Part shown: piece after piece, positions 6,668 through 12,383 of the stretch | Layout of the letters: each line of letters opens with the position of its first letter | Numbering within the stretch: the first letter of the stretch is position 1 | Assembly: GCA_041666465.1 (NCBI GenBank) | Contig: JBAYGX010000038.1 | Coordinates: 1-12,383 of the forward strand | Length of the DNA: 12,383 bases | Reading direction: 5' to 3' | DNA from: XYC2-FULL-41-22 sp041666465 | Lineage (GTDB): Bacteria > Patescibacteriota > Gracilibacteria > UBA1369 > UBA12470 | Notes under the pieces: model-generated | The model's database searches: none | Told to the model about the DNA's origin: nothing | Seen by the model: the letters and a program-made list of their open reading frames with translations, nothing else | Translations under genes and position numbers: made by a program

Positions 6668-7792
6668 TTACAGAGTGGTTAGGTAAAGTTGGTAGTATTT
6701 TTTTGCCGCTTTATCCCATGTGTATTTTGCTCTCAACATTGTTGTTTCTTTTCTCAATTTCTCTTTAAGATTTTCGTTTTGCATAAATGCCACAATCTCT
6801 CCGGAAGCATTTTTTGCATCGTTTGTCGGAATGAGTAATGCGTGGTTGCTGTACAGCTCTCTGTGAACAGGGATGTCGGAGATTATTATCGGAGTTCCAG
6901 CGTAAGCCGATTGCAGCACCGGCAGATTGAACCCTTCGCCTCCCGACAAGTTGATGAATGCTTCCGCCTCTTTATAAAGTGAGTTTAACTCTTCTTCGCT
7001 TACAAAACCTGTTTTGAGTGTATTTAGCGTATAACCTTTTGTGCCATTTTGCAAGTCGTAAGAGCCATAAAAATCACTTTTCAGCGCCTGTCCTCCGGCA
7101 AGTACCAAATTCATTTCCGGGATCTCTTTTTGCACACCTTCAAAAACTTCCAGCAAATATCCGATATTTTTCCGCGGATCGTACCCCCCGACATAAAGCA
7201 GGTAAGGTTTTTTCATATTCGTTTTCGCGGTCACAGGTCGTAAAAATTCTTCCGATGCTCCTTCGTAAATCGTCTGAATTTTCTTGCGATCTATCGTGAA
7301 AAATTTTTCAAATTCGGATTTTGTCGTATCAGAAACCGCAACGAATTTTACCTTCTGATTTTTTGATGCTCTAGTCAGGCATTTTTTTGTTATCCAAGCA
7401 TAAACTCTCGATCTCAATTTTTTTAAGTATTGCGGATCTGCGAATTGAATTAGGTCATGAATCGTAATGAAAGATTGTGTTTTCAGCCCTTTTAACGGAT
7501 AGGCGGGATATGTGAAATGCAATATGTCGAAATTATTTTTTGTAAAAAATCTTGGAACTTGTACTTGCTCCCAATATAATTTTTTTAAACTTGCCGATAT
7601 CAACCACTTTTTCTCGGGAATTATTTTTACAGTAATATTTAGAGGAAATTTTTCTTCGGTTTTTTGGTTAGAAACCAAAACGAACTCGTCACCTTTGGAA
7701 ATCCCCGCCAATTTTTTGAAAAGATTTACAGTATACTGCCCTATGCCGGTATAGGGTTGACTTATGAATCTTGCATTTATACCTATTTTCAT
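6668..7792 (-). CDS. Glycosyltransferase, GT-B fold, family 4-like
   Basis: A 374-residue enzyme of the GT4/GT1 group, transferring a sugar from an activated donor, probably at the inner face of the membrane. The N-terminal acceptor domain begins MKIGINARFISQPYTGIGQYT, with the glycine-rich loop typical of the family. The donor domain contains YLLYVGGYDPRKN, LVLAGG, TGFVSEEELNSLY and SGGEGFNLPVLQSAYAGTPII. The EX7E donor-site motif reads E286-x7-Q294, i.e. the second Glu is Gln. Product and substrate cannot be deduced; the location after murG suggests envelope polysaccharide or glycolipid. The start ATG overlaps the murG stop (ATGA, 7789-7792), which settles the start. No transmembrane segment is seen. 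Confidence 0.88.
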   Translation of the reverse strand: MKIGINARFISQPYTGIGQYTVNLFKKLAGISKGDEFVLVSNQKTEEKFPLNITVKIIPEKKWLISASLKKLYWEQVQVPRFFTKNNFDILHFTYPAYPLKGLKTQSFITIHDLIQFADPQYLKKLRSRVYAWITKKCLTRASKNQKVKFVAVSDTTKSEFEKFFTIDRKKIQTIYEGASEEFLRPVTAKTNMKKPYLLYVGGYDPRKNIGYLLEVFEGVQKEIPEMNLVLAGGQALKSDFYGSYDLQNGTKGYTLNTLKTGFVSEEELNSLYKEAEAFINLSGGEGFNLPVLQSAYAGTPIIISDIPVHRELYSNHALLIPTNDAKNASGEIVAFMQNENLKEKLRKETTMLRAKYTWDKAAKKYYQLYLTTL

Positions 7793-8889
7793 TTTTTTGC
7801 GTAGCTCAAGAGTAATTCAGCGATATCCGAAGTCGGTTTCAAGTAAGCTTCTTTGCATGTTGCTCGTTTTTCGATTTTTTGAAGTTCTTGTATCGTTTCT
7901 ATAAGAGTTTTTGAATTAAATTTTTCATCTTCAATAACGCGATATCTTCTTTTGTCTTTTAGTTTGAAATTTTTCGCATTTTCCAACTGATCTCCTCGTG
8001 TATATTTTGCCGACAAGGGAACTATTATCGCAGGCATTCCAAAAGGCTCTATCTCTGCCAAACTATTCGCACCACCTCTTGAAATAACGATATCGGCAAT
8101 CGCATAAAAATGCTTAAGTTCTTTCCCGACATATTCATACTCAATATAATTTTTCTTAAGTTTTTCGATCAAGAAATTTGAAAGAGACTTGGCGCTTTTC
8201 TGATGTCCGCAGATGTGAATTATTTGAAAATCAGGTATTAATTTCGACAAGCTTGCCCACAAAACATTGTTGATTTTCATTGCGCCCAGGCTTCCACCCA
8301 TTGCCAAAATAACAGGTTTGTCATGAGTGAAGCCCGTGATTTTATATCCTTCGTGACTCAATCCCTCAAGAATATTCGGTCTAATCGGAGATCCTATGTA
8401 CTGTACTTTTTTTTGTATTTTCCCAGGGAATTCCTTAATGGTCTTTTCATAAGAAGTAAGTATTTTGTAAGCGAAACGGCTCGCTACGCGAGTGGCCAAT
8501 CCCGGGTTGCTATCGGATTCATGAATTATGATTTTTTTTCTCAAAATCCATCCCGCCAAAACCACCGGGACGCTCACGAATCCTCCTTTTGAAAATATAA
8601 TATCAGGATTGAAATCTTCGATAATCTTCAAAGACTGAAAAAAACCGAGCGGAACTCTGAAAAACAAATCTATCATATTTTGAATTGCAAAATACCTCCT
8701 GATTTTACCTGTTGAAATCGCCTTGAATTCAATACCGGCTTCATGAATAAGTTTGCGCTCCATTTCACCTTTTGAACCAACATAAAGGAGCTTCAAATCA
8801 TGACCTGATTTTTTCCTACACTGGTCGACTATAGCGAGATTTGGCATAATGTGTCCCGCCGTACCGCCTCCTGTTAGAAGTATACGCAT
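7789..8889 (-). CDS. murG: UDP-GlcNAc:lipid I N-acetylglucosaminyltransferase
   Basis: A 366-residue GT-B glycosyltransferase that adds GlcNAc to undecaprenyl-PP-MurNAc-pentapeptide on the cytoplasmic face, yielding lipid II. The N-terminus MRILLTGGGTAGHIMPN holds the invariant GGGTAGH loop (7-13). A second glycine-rich loop, MGGSLGAMKINN, and the donor-site segment SRGGANSLAEIEPFGMPAIIVP with RGDQLENAKNF follow, all in family order. Length matches the family (about 355-370). The start is fixed by the GGGTAGH motif, so the first 74 nt lie inside the 3' end of ftsW in another frame. It feeds the FtsW polymerase encoded upstream. No ribosome-binding site is seen, and translation is probably coupled to ftsW. 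Confidence 0.95.
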   Translation of the reverse strand: MRILLTGGGTAGHIMPNLAIVDQCRKKSGHDLKLLYVGSKGEMERKLIHEAGIEFKAISTGKIRRYFAIQNMIDLFFRVPLGFFQSLKIIEDFNPDIIFSKGGFVSVPVVLAGWILRKKIIIHESDSNPGLATRVASRFAYKILTSYEKTIKEFPGKIQKKVQYIGSPIRPNILEGLSHEGYKITGFTHDKPVILAMGGSLGAMKINNVLWASLSKLIPDFQIIHICGHQKSAKSLSNFLIEKLKKNYIEYEYVGKELKHFYAIADIVISRGGANSLAEIEPFGMPAIIVPLSAKYTRGDQLENAKNFKLKDKRRYRVIEDEKFNSKTLIETIQELQKIEKRATCKEAYLKPTSDIAELLLSYAKK

Positions 8890-10045
8890 GGTTTTCGGTG
8901 TATTTTGATATATTTAATAAAATCCCCATCCCCATCATAGTGGTAAAAATAGAAGATCCTCCATAGCTGATAAAGGGTAATGTGATACCGGTAATCGGGA
9001 AAAGCGAAATATTTACCATTATATTTATAAACGCCTGTGAAATTACCCAAACCGTTATCCCGGCAGCCAGCATTGTCGAGAATTTATCCGGAGCATGCAT
9101 TGCGATTTTCATACCTCGATATCCTATAAAAGCATAAAGAAGAACAACCAATATAATCCTCAAGAATCCTAACTCTTCCGCCGAAGCCGCGAATATGAAG
9201 TCATCCGATGCCTGTGGAAGCCAATAAGATTTTTGAATTCCTTGCGTCAAACCTTTGCCCCAAAGTCCACCGCTACCTATGGCAATTTTTGCCTGTTCAG
9301 ACTGCCAGCAATAATCTTCTTCGCAACTCTCGCTTGGTGTCAAAAAAGCTCCAAATCGCTCCTGTAAGTGTTCTGTAGCTGCTATTGCAATAGATGAAAA
9401 AACCAGGACAATACCAACTCCGACCAACAGATGTTTTATCGGTGCTCCACCTAAAAAATACATAAATGCGGCTATTGATGCCAGTACGAGCGACGATCCC
9501 AAATCCGGCTGAAGCATAACAGGTAAGACTATCAATCCGGCAATAACTGCGAATGAAAGAAACCCTTGTTTCCAGTCGTTAAGCTCATTTCTATTTTCCG
9601 TTTTCTTGGCAAGCCATGTTGACAGATATATTACAAGCCCGAGTTTGGCTATTTCCGCTGGTTGTATGGAGCTTAAAAATGGGAATCCGACATTTATCCA
9701 GCTTCTTGCGATTGTGTTGTTTGCCGTGCCGAAAATAAAAACAGCAATGAGAAGTCCTATCGATACAAGAAACACAGCCGGAGCTATTTTTTGCCAAAAT
9801 TTATAGTTGATTTTCAGGCACGCGAGAAAGGCGATGATGCCGATAATGACCCTGATAAGATGTTTTTTTAGCACCAAGTAGCAGTCGACGGCTGAATCGC
9901 TACAGTCGGGATATGCGACATCAGGGGCGGAGAGTTGTATGGATTTCGGGACCCCTATACTTGTAATCATAATTATTCCAACCACAATAAGCGCGAATAT
10001 CGCGAGAAGTAGCATCTGATCCATTTGACGATAACCTTTCCCCAT
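8816..10045 (-). CDS. ftsW: SEDS peptidoglycan glycosyltransferase, FtsW type
   Basis: A 409-residue polytopic membrane protein of the SEDS family, which polymerises lipid II into glycan strands at the septum together with a class B PBP. Family motifs are NVGFPFLSSIQPAEIAKLG, MLQPDLGSSLV (D181), IAIGSGGLWGKGL, LPQASDDFIFAASAEELG (D282 aligns with the catalytic Asp of HTDFIF) and TLPFISYGGSS. It is called FtsW rather than RodA because murG follows. The usual PEAHTD is here PQASDD. Two close cysteine pairs lie in predicted outside loops: C48/C55 after helix 1 and C241/C246 in the large loop before the catalytic segment. The C-terminal tail (about 382-409, basic) is encoded within the murG overlap. 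The start at 10045 is the longest; ATG 10024 (MDQMLLL) has a better-placed GGGGAAAGG and could be used instead. Confidence 0.92.
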   Translation of the reverse strand: MGKGYRQMDQMLLLAIFALIVVGIIMITSIGVPKSIQLSAPDVAYPDCSDSAVDCYLVLKKHLIRVIIGIIAFLACLKINYKFWQKIAPAVFLVSIGLLIAVFIFGTANNTIARSWINVGFPFLSSIQPAEIAKLGLVIYLSTWLAKKTENRNELNDWKQGFLSFAVIAGLIVLPVMLQPDLGSSLVLASIAAFMYFLGGAPIKHLLVGVGIVLVFSSIAIAATEHLQERFGAFLTPSESCEEDYCWQSEQAKIAIGSGGLWGKGLTQGIQKSYWLPQASDDFIFAASAEELGFLRIILVVLLYAFIGYRGMKIAMHAPDKFSTMLAAGITVWVISQAFINIMVNISLFPITGITLPFISYGGSSIFTTMMGMGILLNISKYTENHAYTSNRRRYGGTHYAKSRYSRPV

Positions 10046-10047
10046 AG

Positions 10048-10088
10048 AGCCGAAGGCTTATTATTATAAACTGATTGCGAATGCAATC
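10048..10088 (-). promoter_or_regulatory. ftsW upstream region: -10 box and inverted repeats
   Basis: On the minus strand TATAAT lies at 10068-10063, about 18 nt before ATG 10045. No good -35 is found at 16-18 nt. Directly upstream of the -10 is a perfect inverted repeat, GATTGC (10073-10078), GAAT loop, GCAATC (10083-10088), occupying the promoter spacer, where a repressor or activator could bind. A second small palindrome, AGCC-gaa-GGCT (10048-10058), sits at the expected transcription start. Neither is followed by a T-run in either direction that would make a convincing terminator. A promoter for the division operon is plausible. Confidence 0.4.
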
Positions 10089-10176
10089 TCCTATTTTTGC
10101 GCGTAAAAAGTCGGTCAAAAAACTGCACTTTTTATCTTAACGAACAGGGTGTTTTACCGCAAGAACTATTTGGCAA

Positions 10177-10788
10177 TCAATGTCCGGCCGATGCCGATCC
10201 ACCTCCGAAAATCTTACTTCCGCCTCTGTTTAACGGGAACCATCTTTTTCTCCTGCTAACTATTGCGTCGGACTCAAGAGTACTCCTATGTACGGACTCC
10301 ATAGGATCTTCAACATCGGCACCTGTGAAGAAGGTAGCAGTTTGGAATGCGGCAGGTACAAATCTTCTTACGATACCAGCAACACCAACTCCTTCTCTAA
10401 CTTTACCTTTGCCGTGCTCATTGATATCTAAACCGGTTACGGTTCCGGCTAAACTGGTAATGCCGGTTCCAATAGAACCAAGATTTCTTACAAGCATGTC
10501 TGATGGCACAGCTTTTATTGAATTCCAAACAGATCTAAAAAATCCCTCATCGCTATCAAGTATTGTTAATGGAGAGAAAACATTTCTCATAACAGATCTT
10601 CCAGCATTAAAAACAACTCCAATGGCTTCGTTTCCAGTCATACGCAATGCGTCCAATGCCCCAATTGTTCCATCTTCCAGCCCGGATTCAAGTCTTTTCG
10701 CAGACCTACCAATCCACTTGCGAATTGTGTTTTTTCCTGTTCTGCCACTGTCCGATGAAGCCGGACTTGATGCTGGAGCTGAACTCAT
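10177..10788 (-). CDS. Hypothetical basic protein of 203 residues
   Basis: Family not recognised. The N-terminus is Ser/Ala/Pro-rich and probably disordered (MSSAPASSPASSDSG), followed by a basic helix (KNTIRKWIGRSAKRLES) and a central mildly hydrophobic, glycine-containing part with amphipathic helices. The C-terminus is basic then Gly/Ser-rich (RRKRWFPLNRGGSKIFGGG). No signal peptide or clear transmembrane helix. The reading frame can be extended to 10830, but the strong promoter at 10810-10838 would start transcription near 10803, so ATG 10788 is preferred. A longer frame lies antisense to it (10097-10849, plus strand), but that one has only a TTG start, a Pro/Leu/Ser-biased product and no promoter. 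The role is unknown; it lies upstream of ftsW with a 131-nt gap and could be cotranscribed. Confidence 0.65.
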   Translation of the reverse strand: MSSAPASSPASSDSGRTGKNTIRKWIGRSAKRLESGLEDGTIGALDALRMTGNEAIGVVFNAGRSVMRNVFSPLTILDSDEGFFRSVWNSIKAVPSDMLVRNLGSIGTGITSLAGTVTGLDINEHGKGKVREGVGVAGIVRRFVPAAFQTATFFTGADVEDPMESVHRSTLESDAIVSRRKRWFPLNRGGSKIFGGGSASAGH

Positions 10789-10809
10789 TTTTGTTTTTTT
10801 AATCTTTGA

Positions 10810-10838
10810 ATTATACCACTTTCGGGGCATTCTTTCAA
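10810..10838 (-). promoter_or_regulatory. Strong sigma-70-type promoter for the 203-residue gene
   Basis: On the minus strand: TTGAAA (10838-10833), a 17-nt spacer, and a perfect TATAAT (10815-10810) preceded by TGG, i.e. an extended -10. Predicted start of transcription is near 10803, leaving a leader of about 15 A/T-rich nt before ATG 10788 with no Shine-Dalgarno. This is the best promoter in the window. It lies in the intergenic region shared with the divergent lspA. Confidence 0.7.
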
Positions 10839-10875
10839 GAGGCAGTTAGGTGGTTTTTCGGATAAACTAATTTGC

Positions 10876-11331
10876 ATGAAATCTAAATTTCTTATTTCGG
10901 TTTTTGCACTTTCGGTTCCACTTATTATTCTGGATCGAATTTTGAAAATTATTGCCGACGGAGTCGACTACAGTTTTTTAAATGGTTTTCTAGAAATAGT
11001 TTATAAGAAAAATACAGGTATCGCATTCAGCATACCGGTCCCTATTTGGGTATCCGTTGTAATCACAATTGCACTTGTCGTTTTTGGAATGATTTTTGTT
11101 TTAAAAAATTTCGATTTAGATAAAAAAATATCCATAATTGTAGTTTCACTTATATTGGCCGGCGGTCTTGGAAATATGTATGACCGTGTTTTTTTGGGAT
11201 ATGTTGTCGATTATATTTCCATCTGGCAATGGCCTGTTTTTAATTTCGCGGACATGTGTATTTTTTTCGGGGCGATGACTATCGCACTGAAATTTGATAA
11301 AATGTTGTTGTCTGGCAAAAAACATAAATAA
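10876..11331 (+). CDS. lspA: Lipoprotein signal peptidase (signal peptidase II)
   Basis: A 151-residue aspartyl protease of the membrane (family A8; E. coli 164 residues) that removes the signal peptide from lipid-modified prolipoproteins. Four transmembrane helices. Motifs in order: LDRILK in helix 1 (D20), KKNTGIAFS (N46), AGGLGNMYDRV with catalytic D103, and WPVFNFADM with catalytic D126. All expected active-site residues are present. It is divergent from the 203-residue gene with an 87-nt gap and followed after 5 nt by the six-helix membrane protein, so these two probably form an operon. The lipoprotein at 2225-3370 is a likely substrate. No ribosome-binding site precedes the ATG. Confidence 0.92.
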   Translation: MKSKFLISVFALSVPLIILDRILKIIADGVDYSFLNGFLEIVYKKNTGIAFSIPVPIWVSVVITIALVVFGMIFVLKNFDLDKKISIIVVSLILAGGLGNMYDRVFLGYVVDYISIWQWPVFNFADMCIFFGAMTIALKFDKMLLSGKKHK

Positions 11332-11336
11332 ATATT

Positions 11337-12128
11337 ATGACCGATACAAAAAATGATTTGGGACCAAGAAAGGTCTCGTTAATGGTTCTTGCCTTTAGGG
11401 CTTTGGCGGGAGTTGCCGGCGGAATTACCGGAACGATGATTTTGCTTTTTTCGGTTTTTTTGGGCGCGTCATTTTTCTCAACCGAACCTGGGACTGACGA
11501 AACATCATTAAATCCGCTTATTATTTTCGTCTTCATGGCGGTAACTTTTTTAAGTTCATGTTTGGCAAACTGCGTGAGCACTTTTTTGATTGGGCTCACG
11601 GATCGCTCCAAGTATAAGAATCTTTTTTCTTCCATGTATCAGATATTTGCGGTCAATCTTGCGATTATGATTTTAATGGCGCCGATTTATATAATAGTTT
11701 CCGGCTTGGACATTACAATCATGGCTTATGTGGCGGCAATTCAGATTTTGTTAAGTGTTATTGCGAGTGCGCTTATTTTGGAAATTCTCTCCGACGCGAA
11801 ATACGCCCTTCTTGGCGTTTACAATGTTGTTTTGGGGCTGATTTTTGCAAGTGCTTTGAATTTTGTGCTTTATCAAATGGCAGGACAAAATCCAACCATC
11901 TTATTGTTCGCCGCTTTACCTATTATATGGATGATGCTCGGACTGTTTAACGGACTTGTTGGAATGGGTTATAGGTTTGTTTATGACGCCTACGGAATAG
12001 ATTTCTTGAGCAAATATGTTAAATATGGTCGTGATGAAGATGAGCCGGAAGGGGAAGCTGATATTACGGAAAAAGAAATTCTTGGGATGAAAAAGGATTA
12101 TAGCGGGAGCGATTTCTTGAAGAAGTAG
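11337..12128 (+). CDS. Six-helix membrane protein of unknown function
   Basis: A 263-residue integral membrane protein with about six hydrophobic helices (roughly 13-47, 60-86, 99-122, 127-151, 155-178, 186-212) and an acidic, hydrophilic C-terminal tail (about 225-263, containing DEDEPEGEADITEKE). A pair of cysteines sits in helix 2 (SSCLANC). No family signature is recognised, and no transporter or enzyme motif is seen. It starts 5 nt after the lspA stop in an A/T-rich leader without a Shine-Dalgarno, which suggests cotranscription with lspA. A role in lipoprotein or envelope biology would be guesswork based on that linkage. Confidence 0.75.
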   Translation: MTDTKNDLGPRKVSLMVLAFRALAGVAGGITGTMILLFSVFLGASFFSTEPGTDETSLNPLIIFVFMAVTFLSSCLANCVSTFLIGLTDRSKYKNLFSSMYQIFAVNLAIMILMAPIYIIVSGLDITIMAYVAAIQILLSVIASALILEILSDAKYALLGVYNVVLGLIFASALNFVLYQMAGQNPTILLFAALPIIWMMLGLFNGLVGMGYRFVYDAYGIDFLSKYVKYGRDEDEPEGEADITEKEILGMKKDYSGSDFLKK

Positions 12129-12383
12129 CAAGCCGGTAGCGAAGCGGACGGCCTGTATTATAAGATGTTTTGCGTTAGCAAAACTCTTTCGGCAGATAAA
12201 GAAAACTGATGGTTTTGACGAGCCGAAATCTCGCAAAGGATTGCCTATTGGCAATGGTCGCATGTTATTTTTTCACGGGTTGTATACACTTTTCGTTAAT
12301 AGAATCTTTTTATGATTTCGCAAGGGGTTAGACATCTTTTGCCTTCCTTTAGAGCAGAATGAGGTCTGGACATGTTGTAGTAC
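12129..12383. other. Right-end non-coding stretch with nested inverted repeats
   Basis: No convincing gene. Visible inverted repeats: GCCG 12132-12135 with CGGC 12149-12152, enclosing GC-gaa-GC; GTTTTGC 12167-12173 with GCAAAAC 12178-12184 (tetraloop GTTA); TTTCGGC 12187-12193 with GCCGAAA 12222-12228, enclosing AAAAC 12202-12206 with GTTTT 12212-12216; ATTGCC 12240-12245 with GGCAAT 12250-12255 (loop TATT). A T-run (12266-12273) follows the last hairpin after about 10 nt. Some of this could end the lspA transcript; it could also be a structured RNA or a repeat. I do not recognise a known RNA family. Confidence 0.4.

Noticed and set aside
5335..7791. Alternative genetic code with UGA read as glycine
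   Set aside because: UGA ends the PH-domain gene and murG at ATGA junctions exactly where the family proteins end, and glycine is encoded by ordinary GGN codons.
10097..10849. Long plus-strand open frame (250 codons) antisense to the 203-residue gene
   Set aside because: It starts with TTG, has a Pro/Leu/Ser-biased product without domain features, runs through a strong promoter of the other strand, and is best explained as a shadow of the minus-strand gene.
11916..12263. Minus-strand open frame of 115 codons at the right end
   Set aside because: It overlaps the well-supported six-helix membrane protein gene over most of its length and shows no domain; treated as a shadow, although its upstream part covers the structured spacer.
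12209..12331. 40-codon plus-strand frame with hydrophobic middle
   Set aside because: Short, no ribosome-binding site or family likeness, and it overlaps the inverted repeats; chance is likely.
12199..12383. Possible tmRNA: GGTTTTGACGAG near 12211 and CATGTTGTAGTAC at the right edge recall tmRNA end motifs
   Set aside because: The 5' part lacks the G-rich acceptor strand, no alanine-ending tag frame is found, the CTAAGC before TGTAG is missing, and the 3' end is outside the window. The resemblance is too weak to call.

Overview
The window looks like part of a small, moderately AT-rich bacterial genome, most probably from the Candidate Phyla Radiation (Patescibacteria; a Peregrinibacteria-like lineage would fit, but this is inference). 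Pointers are an alanyl-tRNA synthetase that stops right after its editing domain, tightly packed short genes, many one-of-a-kind membrane proteins, and almost no Shine-Dalgarno sequences. UGA is used as a true stop (murG, the second PH-domain gene, the 203-residue gene), so the UGA=Gly code of Gracilibacteria/Absconditabacteria does not apply.

Left end, plus strand: the C-terminal 70 codons of a guanine-deaminase-like enzyme (1-213), a short repeat-containing spacer, then a compact alaS (354-2174). Both genes are followed by the same 3'-flanking sequence element. alaS converges on a minus-strand lipoprotein gene whose last codons run into a 7-bp tandem repeat.

Middle, minus strand, read from 10045 down to 2225: ftsW, murG, a family 4-like glycosyltransferase, a two-helix small membrane protein, two tandem paralogous membrane-anchored PH-domain proteins, and a LemA-like protein. 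These seven genes overlap or abut (74-nt overlap, 4-nt overlap, 1-nt and 2-nt gaps, about 35-nt overlap, 4-nt overlap) and read as one operon linking septal peptidoglycan synthesis (FtsW polymerase, MurG making lipid II) to an uncharacterised envelope module. After an 85-nt spacer built of 8-bp and 7-bp tandem repeats come miaB (tRNA methylthiolation) and the lipoprotein gene.

Right end: a 203-residue basic protein of unknown function on the minus strand (10177-10788) with the best promoter in the window (TTGAAA, 17-nt spacer, TATAAT). Divergent from it are lspA (lipoprotein signal peptidase, able to process the lipoprotein above) and a six-helix membrane protein. The last 255 bases carry no convincing gene but hold several nested inverted repeats.

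Points most worth a second look: the small-membrane-protein/PH/PH/LemA module inside the division operon; the double-stop octamer repeat and the heptamer repeat that forms the whole miaB leader; the shared repeat element behind guaD and alaS; the long ftsW/murG overlap; paired extracytoplasmic cysteines in FtsW; and the EX7Q variant in the glycosyltransferase.
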